From Pseudomonas koreensis (GTDB taxonomy: Bacteria > Pseudomonadota > Gammaproteobacteria > Pseudomonadales > Pseudomonadaceae), in assembly GCF_024169245.1 (NCBI RefSeq), contig NZ_JALJWP010000001.1, positions 5,910,793 through 5,974,792 of the forward strand: a stretch of DNA of 64,000 nt, written 5' to 3'. The position numbers and the translations under genes were made by a program. The notes under the pieces are model-generated. The model was given only the letters and a program-made list of their open reading frames with translations. It was not told the origin of the DNA and searched no databases. Below are positions 35,860 to 46,206 of the stretch, piece by piece (position 1 is the stretch's first letter; every line of letters starts with the position of its first letter).

Positions 35860-38800
35860 ATGGCTTTTACCGATCCGTTCATCCGCCGCCCGGTGCTCGC
35901 CACCGTGGTCAGCCTGCTGATTGTGCTGCTGGGCTTCCAGGCCTGGAGCAAGCTGCCGCTGCGCCAGTACCCGCAAATGGAAAACGCCCTGATCACGGTG
36001 ACCACGGCCTATCCCGGAGCCAACGCCGAGACCATTCAGGGCTACATCACCCAGCCGATGCAACAGAGCCTGGCCAGCGCCGAGGGCATCGACTACATGA
36101 CTTCGGTCAGTCGGCAGAACTTCTCGGTGATTTCGATTTACGCGCGCATTGGTGCCAACACCGACCGCTTGTTCACCGAACTGCTGGCAAAGGCCAACGA
36201 AGTCAAGAACAAGCTGCCACAGGACGCCGAAGACCCGGTGCTGAGCAAGGAATCCGCCGACGCCTCGGCGCTGATGTACATCAGTTTCTTCAGCAAGGAC
36301 CTGAGCAACCCGCAGATCACCGATTACCTGTCGCGGGTCATCCAGCCAAAACTGGCGACGCTGCCGGGCATGGCCGAAGCGGAGATCCTCGGCAACCAAG
36401 TGTTCGCCATGCGCCTGTGGCTCGACCCGGTGAAACTCGCCGGCTTCGGCCTCAGCGCTGCCGACGTCACCGCGGCAGTGCGCCAGTACAACTTCCTCTC
36501 CGCCGCCGGTGAGGTAAAAGGCGAGTACACCGTCACCAGCATCAATGCCAACACCGAACTGAAATCCGCCGAAGCCTTCGCGGCGATTCCGCTCAAGGTC
36601 GATGGCGACAGCCGCGTGCTGCTGCGCGATGTCGCGCGGGTGGAAATGGGCGCGGAAAACTACGACTCGATCAGCTCGTTCGGTGGCACGCCGTCGGTGT
36701 ACATCGGCATCAAGGCCACCCCCGGCGCCAACCCGCTGGACGTGATCAGGGAAGTGCGCAAGCTGATGCCCGAGCTGGAAGCGCAGCTGCCGCCGAATCT
36801 GAAAGGCGAAATAGCCTACGACGCTACGCTGTTCATCCAGGCTTCCATCGACGAAGTAGTCAAAACCCTGTTCGAAGCCGTGCTGATCGTCATCGTCGTG
36901 GTGTTCCTGTTTCTCGGTGCGTTACGCTCGGTGGTAATCCCGGTGGTGACCATTCCACTGTCGATGATCGGCGTGATGTTCTTCATGCAGATGATGGGTT
37001 ACTCGATGAACCTGCTGACGCTGCTGGCGATGGTGCTGGCCATCGGTCTGGTGGTGGACGATGCGATCGTCGTGGTGGAGAACATTCACCGGCACATCGA
37101 GGAAGGCAAAACGCCGATGGAGGCAGCGCTTGAAGGCGCACGGGAAATCGCAATGCCGGTGGTATCGATGACCATCACCCTGGCGGCGGTGTACGCCCCG
37201 ATCGGTTTTCTCACCGGGCTGACCGGCGCGCTGTTCAAGGAGTTCGCCCTGACCCTGGCCGGTGCGGTGGTGATTTCCGGCGTCGTCGCCCTGACCCTGT
37301 CGCCGATGATGTGCGCGTTTCTGCTGCGCCACGAGGAGAATCCCAGCGGACTGGCCCATCGTCTCGACCGGGTCTTCGAAGGCCTCAAGCGCCGCTATCA
37401 AAGCATGCTGCACGGCACGCTCAATACCCGGCCAGTGGTGCTGGTGTTTGCGGTGATCGTGCTGTGCCTGATTCCGGTGTTCCTCAAGTTCAGCAAGTCG
37501 GAACTGGCGCCGGACGAGGACCAGGGCATCATTTTCATGATGGCCAGCGCGCCGCAACCGACCAACCTTGACTACCTGAGCACCTACACCGACCAATTCA
37601 TCACCATCTTCAAAGAGTTTCCCGAGTACTACTCTTCGTTCCAGATCAACGGCTACAACGGCGTGCAGGCCGGTATCGGCGGTTTCCTGCTCAAACCGTG
37701 GAACGAGCGCAGCCGTACGCAGATGGACATCCTCCCCGAGGTCCAAAGCAAACTGGAGAGCATTCCGGGCTTGCAGATCTTCGGTTTCAATCTGCCCTCC
37801 TTGCCTGGCACCGGTGAAGGGTTGCCGTTCGAATTCGTGGTCAACACGGCGAATGACTACGAGTTGCTGCTGCAAGTCGCCGAGCGGATCGAGAAGCGCG
37901 CCATGGAGTCGGGCAAGTTCGCCTTCGTCGACCTCGATCTGGCGTTCGACAAACCGGAAGTGGTGGTCGATATCGATCGCGACAAGGCTGCGCAGATGGG
38001 CGTATCGATGCTCGATCTGGGCGGCACGCTGGCGACCTTGCTTGGCGAGGCGGAGATCAACCGCTTCACCATCGACGGGCGCAGCTACAAGGTCATCGCC
38101 CAGGTCGAACGGGCCTACCGCGACAACCCGGACTGGCTGAACAATTACTACGTGAAAAACACTCAGGGTGAATTGCTGCCGCTGTCGACCTTGATCAAGG
38201 TCAGTGACCGCGCGCGACCGCGCCAACTCAATCAGTTCCAGCAGCTCAATGCGGCGAAGATTTCCGGTTTCCCGCTGGTAAGCATGGGCGAAGCGATCGA
38301 CACGGTGCTGCAGATCGCCCGCGAGGAAGCACCGGCCGGATTTGCCTTCGACTACGGCGGCGCCTCGCGGCAGTTCGTACAGGAAGGCAGTGCGCTGTGG
38401 GTCACGTTCGCGCTGGCGCTGGCGATCATCTTTCTGGTGCTGGCGGCGCAGTTTGAAAGCTTCCGCGATCCGCTGGTGATTCTGGTGACGGTGCCGCTAT
38501 CGATTTGCGGCGCGCTGATTCCGCTGTTCCTCGGCTGGTCGAGCATGAACATCTACACCCAGGTCGGGCTGGTGACGCTGATCGGTCTGATCAGCAAGCA
38601 CGGCATCCTGATCGTCGAGTTCGCCAACCAGTTGCGCAAGGACAAGGGCCTGACCGCCCGTGAAGCTGTTGAAGAAGCGGCGGCGATTCGCTTGCGCCCG
38701 GTGCTGATGACCACTGCAGCGATGGTATTTGGCATGGTGCCGTTGATCCTGGCGACCGGCGCGGGGGCGGTCAGCCGCTTTGATATCGGCATGGTGATTG

Positions 38801-38889
38801 CCACGGGCATGTCGATTGGCACGTTGTTTACGCTGTTCGTGCTGCCGTGTGTCTACACCTTCCTCGCGAAACCGGATCCCAAACCGTGA
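35860..38889 (+). CDS. mexW: RND multidrug efflux transporter MexW
   Basis: 1009 residues with the 12-helix RND design. FIRRPVLATVVSLLIVLLG forms helix 1. The proton relay Asp pair lies in the helix-4 segment ending LAIGLVVDDAIVVVENIH. The typical GEVKGEYTVTSINANTELKS and the second half GLISKHGILIVEFANQLRKD are present. It expels drugs from the periplasm and inner membrane by proton antiport with MexV and an outer-membrane channel. AAGGA lies just before ATG 35860. It ends before a REP pair and a bidirectional terminator. Confidence 0.93.
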   Translation: MAFTDPFIRRPVLATVVSLLIVLLGFQAWSKLPLRQYPQMENALITVTTAYPGANAETIQGYITQPMQQSLASAEGIDYMTSVSRQNFSVISIYARIGANTDRLFTELLAKANEVKNKLPQDAEDPVLSKESADASALMYISFFSKDLSNPQITDYLSRVIQPKLATLPGMAEAEILGNQVFAMRLWLDPVKLAGFGLSAADVTAAVRQYNFLSAAGEVKGEYTVTSINANTELKSAEAFAAIPLKVDGDSRVLLRDVARVEMGAENYDSISSFGGTPSVYIGIKATPGANPLDVIREVRKLMPELEAQLPPNLKGEIAYDATLFIQASIDEVVKTLFEAVLIVIVVVFLFLGALRSVVIPVVTIPLSMIGVMFFMQMMGYSMNLLTLLAMVLAIGLVVDDAIVVVENIHRHIEEGKTPMEAALEGAREIAMPVVSMTITLAAVYAPIGFLTGLTGALFKEFALTLAGAVVISGVVALTLSPMMCAFLLRHEENPSGLAHRLDRVFEGLKRRYQSMLHGTLNTRPVVLVFAVIVLCLIPVFLKFSKSELAPDEDQGIIFMMASAPQPTNLDYLSTYTDQFITIFKEFPEYYSSFQINGYNGVQAGIGGFLLKPWNERSRTQMDILPEVQSKLESIPGLQIFGFNLPSLPGTGEGLPFEFVVNTANDYELLLQVAERIEKRAMESGKFAFVDLDLAFDKPEVVVDIDRDKAAQMGVSMLDLGGTLATLLGEAEINRFTIDGRSYKVIAQVERAYRDNPDWLNNYYVKNTQGELLPLSTLIKVSDRARPRQLNQFQQLNAAKISGFPLVSMGEAIDTVLQIAREEAPAGFAFDYGGASRQFVQEGSALWVTFALALAIIFLVLAAQFESFRDPLVILVTVPLSICGALIPLFLGWSSMNIYTQVGLVTLIGLISKHGILIVEFANQLRKDKGLTAREAVEEAAAIRLRPVLMTTAAMVFGMVPLILATGAGAVSRFDIGMVIATGMSIGTLFTLFVLPCVYTFLAKPDPKP

Positions 38890-38910
38890 CCGCGTTGGAA
38901 CGATCAATTT

Positions 38911-39006
38911 CCCTGTGGGAGCGAGCTTGCTCGCGAAAGCGGCCTCACATTGAACGAAGATGTTGACTGATGTGACGCCTTCGCGAGCAAGCTCGCTCCC
39001 ACAGGG
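38911..39006. repeat. Paired REP hairpin, GTGGGAGCGAGC family (TTGCTCGC variant)
   Basis: CCCTGTGGGAGCGAGCTTGC against GCAAGCTCGCTCCCACAGGG over 96 bases. Both arms carry the TTGCTCGC/GCGAGCAA form, which distinguishes it, together with the copy at 43779, from the copies with CTGCTCGC. Confidence 0.88.
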
Positions 39007-39035
39007 GATGGTATGTATCTTGAAATTTGCGCAAT

Positions 39036-39065
39036 AAAAAAAGCCTCGCAACTGCGAGGCCTTTT
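39036..39065. terminator. Bidirectional terminator between mexW and the convergent small gene
   Basis: AAAAAAGCCTCGCA-ACTGCGAGGCCTTTT: a strong stem with A and T runs on both sides, suited to stop transcription from both strands. Confidence 0.88.
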
Positions 39066-39083
39066 ATGTGGGCTTCAATCGAT

Positions 39084-39311
39084 TCAACTGGCTGGCCTCA
39101 TTCCCTGGGACAGTCCGAACATGAACAACAGCAAATCATGATCGGGCTGGGTCGCCACGGAGGCCTTGGCCACCCGTGGTACCGAACAATGAGCGTCGTT
39201 CCCGGACGCTCCTATGACCTGCATGCGCGGCTGCTCCCAGGCAGCCACCGCCAGTGAAGCAACTGCCAAGGCCCCAACCAGGAACAAACCTCGTGCAATT
39301 TCGAGTTTCAT
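39084..39311 (-). CDS. Small exported protein downstream of inaA
   Basis: 75 residues with a signal peptide (MKLEIARGLFLVGALAVASL, cleavage near AVAA). The mature part of about 50 residues has one Cys and no obvious domain. Its ATG lies two bases after the inaA stop, and AAAGG inside the end of inaA serves as ribosome site, so it is translated with inaA. Function unknown; the context (envelope-related genes, ColRS upstream) suggests a periplasmic role. Confidence 0.7.
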   Translation of the reverse strand: MKLEIARGLFLVGALAVASLAVAAWEQPRMQVIGASGNDAHCSVPRVAKASVATQPDHDLLLFMFGLSQGMRPAS

Positions 39312-39313
39312 CG

Positions 39314-40030
39314 CTATAAACCTTTGATAGCGCTGCCAAACGCCGTCTCATAAAAGTAGACGAGTTTTTTCCAGTCGGCATCGCGGAACGACGAATGGCG
39401 CCGCAGCTGCTTCATGTCGTGCTGCGCGGCGCGATAGGCGGTCAGGCGCTGGCGGCATTTCTCCAGATCGATCAGCGCAACTTCAACCTGCGCCGCTTCG
39501 CCTTCACCAATGACCCGTACAAAAACGTGCTTGATGTAGATGCAGCTGTGCTGCCAGCGGCCTTTGTGCATGCGCGCCAGGTTCTCGGCCAGGTCTTTGA
39601 GCACGCGCTCGTAAACCACGTCGCCACATTGATCGCGACCACCCGCGGCGGCCAGCCAGTGTTCCAGTTCCTGGAAGCCATCGAGTGATTTGGTGACAAG
39701 CAGTGCGCGCCACTTGTGCTGCGGATCCGGTTGCGCGCCACAAAAGACGATCTGCGGAACGCGCACGCCGAGTTTGCTCACGCCGGTCAGCGCATCGAGT
39801 TCACGCAATACGGTCGGGCGACCGAACGGGTGCAACCAGCTGCGATAGATGTGCCCGGTCTGACGCTTGGCGTACAGCAACTGGCCGTCACGGCCGACTA
39901 TGCGCTGCACACCACTTTCGCCACCGCGGCGCACGTTGGGCTCTTCAACCCACTCGCCACGCTGGGCCCAGTAATAATCGAAACGATCCTGTGGAGCGAC
40001 ATCCGCTTCAACCGCTGCTTGCACTGCCAT
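39314..40030 (-). CDS. inaA: InaA / lipopolysaccharide-kinase-like protein
   Basis: 238 residues of the InaA/WaaP-type kinase fold: VQRIVGRDGQLLYAKRQTGH with the ATP-site Lys, LARMHKGRWQHSCIYIKHVF and VALIDLEKCRQR with the metal-binding Asp. Such proteins are predicted to phosphorylate LPS core sugars or related substrates; the true substrate of InaA is not settled. The start lies three bases after the stop of the methyltransferase gene, whose end supplies AGAGG as ribosome site. It forms a tight unit with the methyltransferase and the small exported protein, as next to colSR in P. aeruginosa. Confidence 0.85.
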   Translation of the reverse strand: MAVQAAVEADVAPQDRFDYYWAQRGEWVEEPNVRRGGESGVQRIVGRDGQLLYAKRQTGHIYRSWLHPFGRPTVLRELDALTGVSKLGVRVPQIVFCGAQPDPQHKWRALLVTKSLDGFQELEHWLAAAGGRDQCGDVVYERVLKDLAENLARMHKGRWQHSCIYIKHVFVRVIGEGEAAQVEVALIDLEKCRQRLTAYRAAQHDMKQLRRHSSFRDADWKKLVYFYETAFGSAIKGL

Positions 40031-40033
40031 CCT

Positions 40034-40702
40034 CTACCTCTTGCGTAATACGTAAACCCGCCACATCGCATAGAGCGGTATAAAGTCCAGTTGTTCCTGA
40101 ATGCGGAAACCCGCCTGCTCAAATTCTTTCTCGATCGTTGCCGCCGGAATCAGAAACCGATTCTGGTAATCACGATTCGGTCGGTCCAGCTCGGCGCGCT
40201 TGCGCTTCCAGGCCTTGAAGTTACCGTCGACCCACAACGAAACAATCACACTGTCACGGGTTACCCGCTCGAATTCGCGCAGGATCACCTTCCGGTGCTC
40301 GGCTTCACCGATGTGGTGAAGAAGACGCATGCAGAAGATGCTGTCGACCGCGTTATCCGGCAGAGCAATATCGAATGCCGAGGTGTGCAGCGGTTGTACA
40401 CGCTTGACCACATCGGCTGGCTGCCCTTGCAGCGCGGTCTTGATCATCGACTCGGAATTGTCCGCACCGATGATCACCCGATTGGGCTTTTCCGCGAGCA
40501 TTGGCCAGAAGCGTCCGGCACCGCAGGGCAGATCCAGCACCAGACCGGGATCCCCCGCCAGCGCCAGCGCCTTGCGACCCAATTGCTCGTCGCGTAAGTG
40601 CGACAGGCGGCGGCCAAGGCTTTCCTTGTGCTTGCGCAGGTAGCGTTGTGCGTGTTGATCGTCGTACTTTTCGGAAAAATCGAGCTTGATCGGGTCGGCC
40701 AT
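40034..40702 (-). CDS. Class I SAM-dependent methyltransferase
   Basis: 222 residues. SAM-binding motif I VLDLPCGAGRFWPMLAEKPN, motif II acidic residue in VIIGADNSESMI, and FCMRLLHHIGEAEHRKVILR as motif IV/post region. The substrate is unknown. Of two adjacent ATGs (40705 and 40702) the second is eight bases from GGAG and is chosen. It leads the unit methyltransferase-inaA-small protein, about 150 bases downstream of colS on the same strand, so it may be read from its own promoter or from the colR promoter. Confidence 0.87.
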   Translation of the reverse strand: MADPIKLDFSEKYDDQHAQRYLRKHKESLGRRLSHLRDEQLGRKALALAGDPGLVLDLPCGAGRFWPMLAEKPNRVIIGADNSESMIKTALQGQPADVVKRVQPLHTSAFDIALPDNAVDSIFCMRLLHHIGEAEHRKVILREFERVTRDSVIVSLWVDGNFKAWKRKRAELDRPNRDYQNRFLIPAATIEKEFEQAGFRIQEQLDFIPLYAMWRVYVLRKR

Positions 40703-40853
40703 CATCTGGACTCCTGAGGTCTGATGACGCCACCTTAAGCAGCGGCGTGTCAGCGTCAGGTCATCCAATTGTGAAAATTCTGTCAGGTAAATCTGCAAAG
40801 TATTACAACGTTATACAGGATTTAGACAGGTGGGCGGGAGTAGCCTCGAGCCA

Positions 40854-42137
40854 CTATTTGCCTGCATTCACGCCAAGATCTACCTCGAATCGGCAGCCAT
40901 TGGGGTCCATTGTGCTCAGGCTGACCGTCCAGCCCTGGTTTTCGCAGATGCGCTGCACCAACGACAAGCCAAGGCCGAGGCCTTCACCGCGCTTCTCGCT
41001 GCCGCGCACGAAAGGCTCGAACATCGCCTCGCGTTTTTCCTCGGGAATGCCCACGCCCGAATCCTCGACAATAAAGCCGTTGGCGGTGAGCGTCAGGCGA
41101 ATAAAGCCCTCTTCGGTGTAATGCAGTGCGTTACGCAACAGGTTGCCCATGACTGCATTCAGCAAGGTTGCGTTGTATCGGGTATCTGGTGGGTTACCCG
41201 GCTCGAACATCAGCGTCAGCCCCTTGCGCTCGATCGGCTCGCGCCACAGACACAGCAGACTTTCGGCCACTTGCGAGAGATTCTGCTGCGGCGCTGCCCC
41301 GGCCTCTTCGTTCTGCGCGCGCGCCAGCGTCAGGAAGGTCTGCACCAGCTCGCGCATCTCCTCGCTGGCGCGAGCGATGCGCTCGACCTGGGCGCGACCG
41401 CGCTGATCGATGCCGGGGTTTTCCAACAGCAGTTCGCAGGAACTGGCGAGGACCATCAGCGGCGTGCGCAATTCATGGCTGACGTCGCTGGTGAACAACC
41501 GCTCGCGGGTCAACGCCTGACGCAAACGGCCCAGCGTGGCATCGAACGCCACCGCCAGTTCACCGACTTCATCCGCGGCGTAATCCGGTGCCAGGGGTGG
41601 CGCCAGCCCGAGCAACTGATCGCGATGGCGAACCTGCCGGGCCAGCCGCACCACCGGCGCCATCACCTTGCGCGCGAGCACCCAGCCGAGGAACACCGCC
41701 AGCGCCAGACTGAGCACGAAGCCCACCAGCACCACGGCAAACAGCACGCGCTCGCGCTCTTCGAAATCGCTTTGATCCTGCAGGAGTACGTAGCGCCGGC
41801 CATCGACCACTTCGACCATGGCGTGATAGGACAGCTGCTCGCGAAACACTTCATGGAAACCTGCATCGAGGTGACGCAAATCCTTGGGCAGTTCGAAATC
41901 CCCGGGCCCGCCGCTGAAATAGAACAGCTGATCCGGCTCCGGGCGATGGCTCCAGTCGGAGACATTGTCCATCAGTAGCAAACGTTGCAGGTCGCCACCC
42001 AGCCCAGCGGAAATCAGTTTCTCTTCCACCAGGTGCACCGTCGCGACAATACCCATGGCGAAGGCGCCGGCCACCAGCGCGCTCATCAGTGCAAAGGCGA
42101 TGATGATCCGCTGGGAAAGGCTCTGCTTAAACTCCAT
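40854..42137 (-). CDS. colS: Sensor histidine kinase ColS
   Basis: 427 residues: two membrane helices (about 10-33 and 135-160) enclosing a periplasmic loop of about 100 residues (LSYHAMVEVVDGRRYVLLQD), a HAMP region, HisKA with His in DVSHELRTPLMVLASSCELL, and ATPase motifs (NLLRNALHYTEEG, VEDSGVGIPEE, GEGLGLGLSLV). The start overlaps the end of colR by 11 bases. ColRS controls membrane integrity, and ColS of P. putida has been reported to sense zinc and iron through ExxE motifs in its loop. I did not find a clear ExxE in the loop here; the closest are acidic residues in FEERERV at its end. Confidence 0.92.
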   Translation of the reverse strand: MEFKQSLSQRIIIAFALMSALVAGAFAMGIVATVHLVEEKLISAGLGGDLQRLLLMDNVSDWSHRPEPDQLFYFSGGPGDFELPKDLRHLDAGFHEVFREQLSYHAMVEVVDGRRYVLLQDQSDFEERERVLFAVVLVGFVLSLALAVFLGWVLARKVMAPVVRLARQVRHRDQLLGLAPPLAPDYAADEVGELAVAFDATLGRLRQALTRERLFTSDVSHELRTPLMVLASSCELLLENPGIDQRGRAQVERIARASEEMRELVQTFLTLARAQNEEAGAAPQQNLSQVAESLLCLWREPIERKGLTLMFEPGNPPDTRYNATLLNAVMGNLLRNALHYTEEGFIRLTLTANGFIVEDSGVGIPEEKREAMFEPFVRGSEKRGEGLGLGLSLVQRICENQGWTVSLSTMDPNGCRFEVDLGVNAGK

Positions 42138-42810
42138 CTCGGCCCTCGGCCAAGCGATAACCGACACCGTGCACCGTGTGCAGCAGTGGCTTGGCGAATG
42201 GCTTGTCGATCACCTGGCGCAACTGGTGAACATGGCTGCGCAGGCTGTCGCTGTCCGGGCAGTCGTCGCCCCAGAGCGCTTCTTCGAGAATCTCCCGACG
42301 CAACACGTGGGGGCTCTTCTGCATCAACACCGCGAGCAACTTGAGGCCGACCGGGTTGAGCTTGAGCAGCTTGCCTTCACGGGTCACTTCCAGGGTGTCG
42401 AGGTCGTAGCTCAGATCACCGACCTGCAACGCCCGACGGCCGCCGCCTTGGGCACGGCGCATGACCGCTTCGACGCGCGCCGCCAGTTCGGACAGGGCGA
42501 AGGGTTTGATCAGGTAATCGTCGGCACCGGATTTGAAGCCCTGCAGCCGGTCGTCGAGTTGATCGCGCGCAGTGAGCATGATTACCGGGGTGTCGCGCCG
42601 GGCATCTTCACGCAGGCGCTTGCACAAGGTGTAGCCGTCGATGCCGGGCAGCATGATGTCGAGCACGATCAGGTCGTAATGCTCGGTCGCCGCCAAGTGC
42701 AGCCCTGACAGCCCGTCCTGGGCGCAATCGACGGTATAGCCTTTCATGCCCAGGTAATCGGCCAGATTGGCCAGGATGTCACGGTTGTCTTCGACCAGCA
42801 GAATTCGCAT
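42127..42810 (-). CDS. colR: Response regulator ColR (OmpR family)
   Basis: 227 residues: receiver domain with phospho-Asp in DLIVLDIMLPGIDGYTLCKR and the Lys of SGADDYLIKPFALSEL, then a winged-helix DNA-binding domain (LKLNPVGLKLLAVLMQKSPH; LRSHVHQLRQVIDKPF). The text is nearly that of P. aeruginosa ColR as I recall it. The second ATG (42810) is chosen, because GGAGGAG directly abuts the first (42816). It regulates envelope genes; the divergent PAP2 gene has a ColR-like box. Confidence 0.95.
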   Translation of the reverse strand: MRILLVEDNRDILANLADYLGMKGYTVDCAQDGLSGLHLAATEHYDLIVLDIMLPGIDGYTLCKRLREDARRDTPVIMLTARDQLDDRLQGFKSGADDYLIKPFALSELAARVEAVMRRAQGGGRRALQVGDLSYDLDTLEVTREGKLLKLNPVGLKLLAVLMQKSPHVLRREILEEALWGDDCPDSDSLRSHVHQLRQVIDKPFAKPLLHTVHGVGYRLAEGRDGV

Positions 42811-42917
42811 GGACATCTCCTCCGAACGGGGTAACGGCCGTCTTGGCCCGCGAAGCTTACGGCCAAGTGTGGCTCAGGGCTAGGGGCGTTTTTCGATAAA
42901 TCTGCGCCGTGCGCGCT

Positions 42918-42933
42918 GCGACGATTTTTTCAC
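42918..42933 (+). promoter_or_regulatory. Putative ColR binding site upstream of the PAP2 gene
   Basis: GCGACGATTTTTTCAC matches 15 of 16 positions of the consensus I recall for P. putida ColR, (T/C)(T/C)NA(C/G)NN(T/C)TTTTT(C/G)AC. It lies 88 bases before the PAP2 start, in the interval shared with colR. The P. putida PAP2 gene next to colR is a reported ColR target. Confidence 0.6.
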
Positions 42934-43021
42934 TTTCGGTTAACAAATCGCCGACGCCAGCGCGCGCAGACTCCGCGCGATTGCACTCTCCCTTTCTTTT
43001 CATCGACCAAGGAACCTGCCC

Positions 43022-43765
43022 ATGGTGTCGACCTCTGCCCTTCCCGCTTCGAGGCCACTGAACTGGTGGCTGTGTCTGGGCATTCCCGCAGCGGCGGCGA
43101 TCATTCTGCTGTTGCTGGAACTGACCGATCTGGACATGGATCTGGCGCGAATGTTCTACGACCCGGTCGCCGGTGATTTCATCGGGCGGCACAGCTATTT
43201 TCTTGAAGACATCCTGCATGACCGGGCGAAACAGATGGTGATCGGCTTCTCGGTGTTTGCCATCCTCGGTTTCATCGGCGCGTTTTTCATCGAACGGCTG
43301 AAACCGTTCAAGCGTGAATTGGGCTGTCTGGTGCTGTCGCTGGGACTGGCCACTTCCTTTGTCACCCCGGTCAAAGCCGTTACCGCGGTGCAGTGCCCAT
43401 GGAGTCTGGAGCAATTCGGCGGCCACGAGACCTACAGCAAACTGATGGAGCATCGCCCCGCCACCGACAAGCCGGGGCGTTGCTGGCCGGGTGGCCATGC
43501 GGCGACCGGGTTTACCTTGTTTGCGCTGTTCTTCGTGCTGCGTGACCGCCGCCCGCGACTGGCGCGGCAGGCGTTTGTGTTTGCCTTTGCGCTGGGCTCG
43601 GTGTTCTCGATCAGCCGCATGATGCAGGGCGCGCACTTCTTTTCGCACAACGTATGGACGGCGATTTTCTGCTGGCTGATTTGCTTGGGTGCCTATTACT
43701 GGGTGCTCTATCGCCCGGCGGTGAGGGCGGATGCCAGCATCCTGGCCCCACCACTCAACGCCTGA
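43022..43765 (+). CDS. PAP2-family membrane phosphatase, probable ColR target
   Basis: 247 residues, about six membrane helices. PAP2 signature parts are visible: the first block in VTPVKAVTA with Lys, the second PGGHAATGFTLFALFFV (P-S/G-GH) and the third RMMQGAHFFSHNVWTAIFCW with SRxxxxxHxxxD-like spacing, where the usual Asp is Asn. The family dephosphorylates lipid phosphates such as undecaprenyl pyrophosphate, phosphatidate or lipid A at the periplasmic face. It diverges from colR and has a ColR-like box, so it probably belongs to the ColRS envelope-stress regulon. Confidence 0.87.
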   Translation: MVSTSALPASRPLNWWLCLGIPAAAAIILLLLELTDLDMDLARMFYDPVAGDFIGRHSYFLEDILHDRAKQMVIGFSVFAILGFIGAFFIERLKPFKRELGCLVLSLGLATSFVTPVKAVTAVQCPWSLEQFGGHETYSKLMEHRPATDKPGRCWPGGHAATGFTLFALFFVLRDRRPRLARQAFVFAFALGSVFSISRMMQGAHFFSHNVWTAIFCWLICLGAYYWVLYRPAVRADASILAPPLNA

Positions 43766-43778
43766 AATACAGATCCAA

Positions 43779-43872
43779 TTGTGGGAGCGAGCTTGCTCGC
43801 GAATGCGGTATGTCATCCACCATTTATGTTGGCTGATCCGACGCTTTCGCGAGCAAGCTCGCTCCCACATTG
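43779..43872. repeat. Paired REP hairpin, GTGGGAGCGAGC family (TTGCTCGC variant)
   Basis: TTGTGGGAGCGAGCTTGCTC and its mirror GAGCAAGCTCGCTCCCACAT at the right, 94 bases, between the convergent PAP2 gene and groEL. Confidence 0.87.
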
Positions 43873-43899
43873 GTTCGGGGTGGGTGCTGAACTTGGGCA

Positions 43900-43935
43900 A
43901 AAAAAACCCCGCTGACTTTCGCCAGCGGGGTTTTG
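43900..43935. terminator. Terminator of groESL (bidirectional)
   Basis: AAAAAAACCCCGCTG-ACTTTCG-CCAGCGGGGTTTT: a GC-rich stem flanked by A and T runs, directly downstream of the groEL stop on the minus strand. Confidence 0.92.
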
Positions 43936-43956
43936 CGTTACAGGGCCAGGGCTGGC

Positions 43957-45615
<1,659 letters not shown>

Positions 45616-45653
45616 TTAAATACTTTGTAGTAACGGGAAAATGAACGGGAGTA

Positions 45654-45947
45654 TCAGCCTTCGATAACCGCGAGAATTTCGTTCTCGCTCATTACCAGCA
45701 GGTCTTCGCCATCGACTTTCACAGTGTTGCTGCCGGAGTAAGGACCGAACACAACCTTGTCGCCTTCCTTCACGGACAGTGCGCGCACTTCACCGTTTTC
45801 CAGAGCTTTGCCCGGGCCTACAGCGAGAATCACACCGTGGTTGGCTTTTTCAGCAGCCGAACCTGGCAGGACGATACCGCCAGCGGTTTTCTTTTCTTCT
45901 TCGCTGCGACGGATAACGACGCGGTCATGCAGAGGACGAAGCTTCAT
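45654..45947 (-). CDS. groES: Co-chaperonin GroES (10 kDa)
   Basis: 97 residues, the full length: [20 protein letters not shown], the mobile loop [18 protein letters not shown] that binds GroEL, and the C-terminal [20 protein letters not shown]. First gene of the groESL operon, with GGAGA before the ATG and a sigma-32-type promoter about 145 bases upstream. Confidence 0.99.
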   Translation of the reverse strand: MKLRPLHDRVVIRRSEEEKKTAGGIVLPGSAAEKANHGVILAVGPGKALENGEVRALSVKEGDKVVFGPYSGSNTVKVDGEDLLVMSENEILAVIEG

Positions 45948-46090
45948 TGTCGATCTCTCCTAATTGTGGTTTTCATCGGCCGGTGTAGTCCCGGCGGGTT
46001 TAACGAATCCGGCCTGCGCCGGTTGCGATTCGTCGAGCGAACCGCGGAAGTCTGTCCGGTTCAAATACCGGAAACCTTTCGGTGACCGAT

Positions 46091-46120
46091 ACATAGGGGC
46101 GTACAAGCCGATTACAAGGG
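46091..46120 (-). promoter_or_regulatory. Sigma-32-type heat-shock promoter of groESL
   Basis: On the minus strand, CCCTTGTAA (46120-46112) and CCCCTATGT (46099-46091) are separated by 12 bases, resembling the heat-shock consensus CTTGAAA ... CCCCATNT. It would give a leader of about 140 bases before groES. Confidence 0.7.
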
Positions 46121-46172
46121 CTGGCGGAAAAAATTTTTCATCCAGACACGGTAAATAACAGCCATAAACGAA

Positions 46173-46194
46173 CACGGCACCCGCAGGTGCCGTG
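46173..46194 (-). terminator. Perfect hairpin after fxsA
   Basis: CACGGCACC-CGCA-GGTGCCGTG, a nine-base perfect stem just after the fxsA stop. There is a weak T-rich stretch only, so it may be a weak terminator between fxsA and groES. Confidence 0.55.
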
Positions 46195-46206
46195 TCGAAG
46201 CTGATG

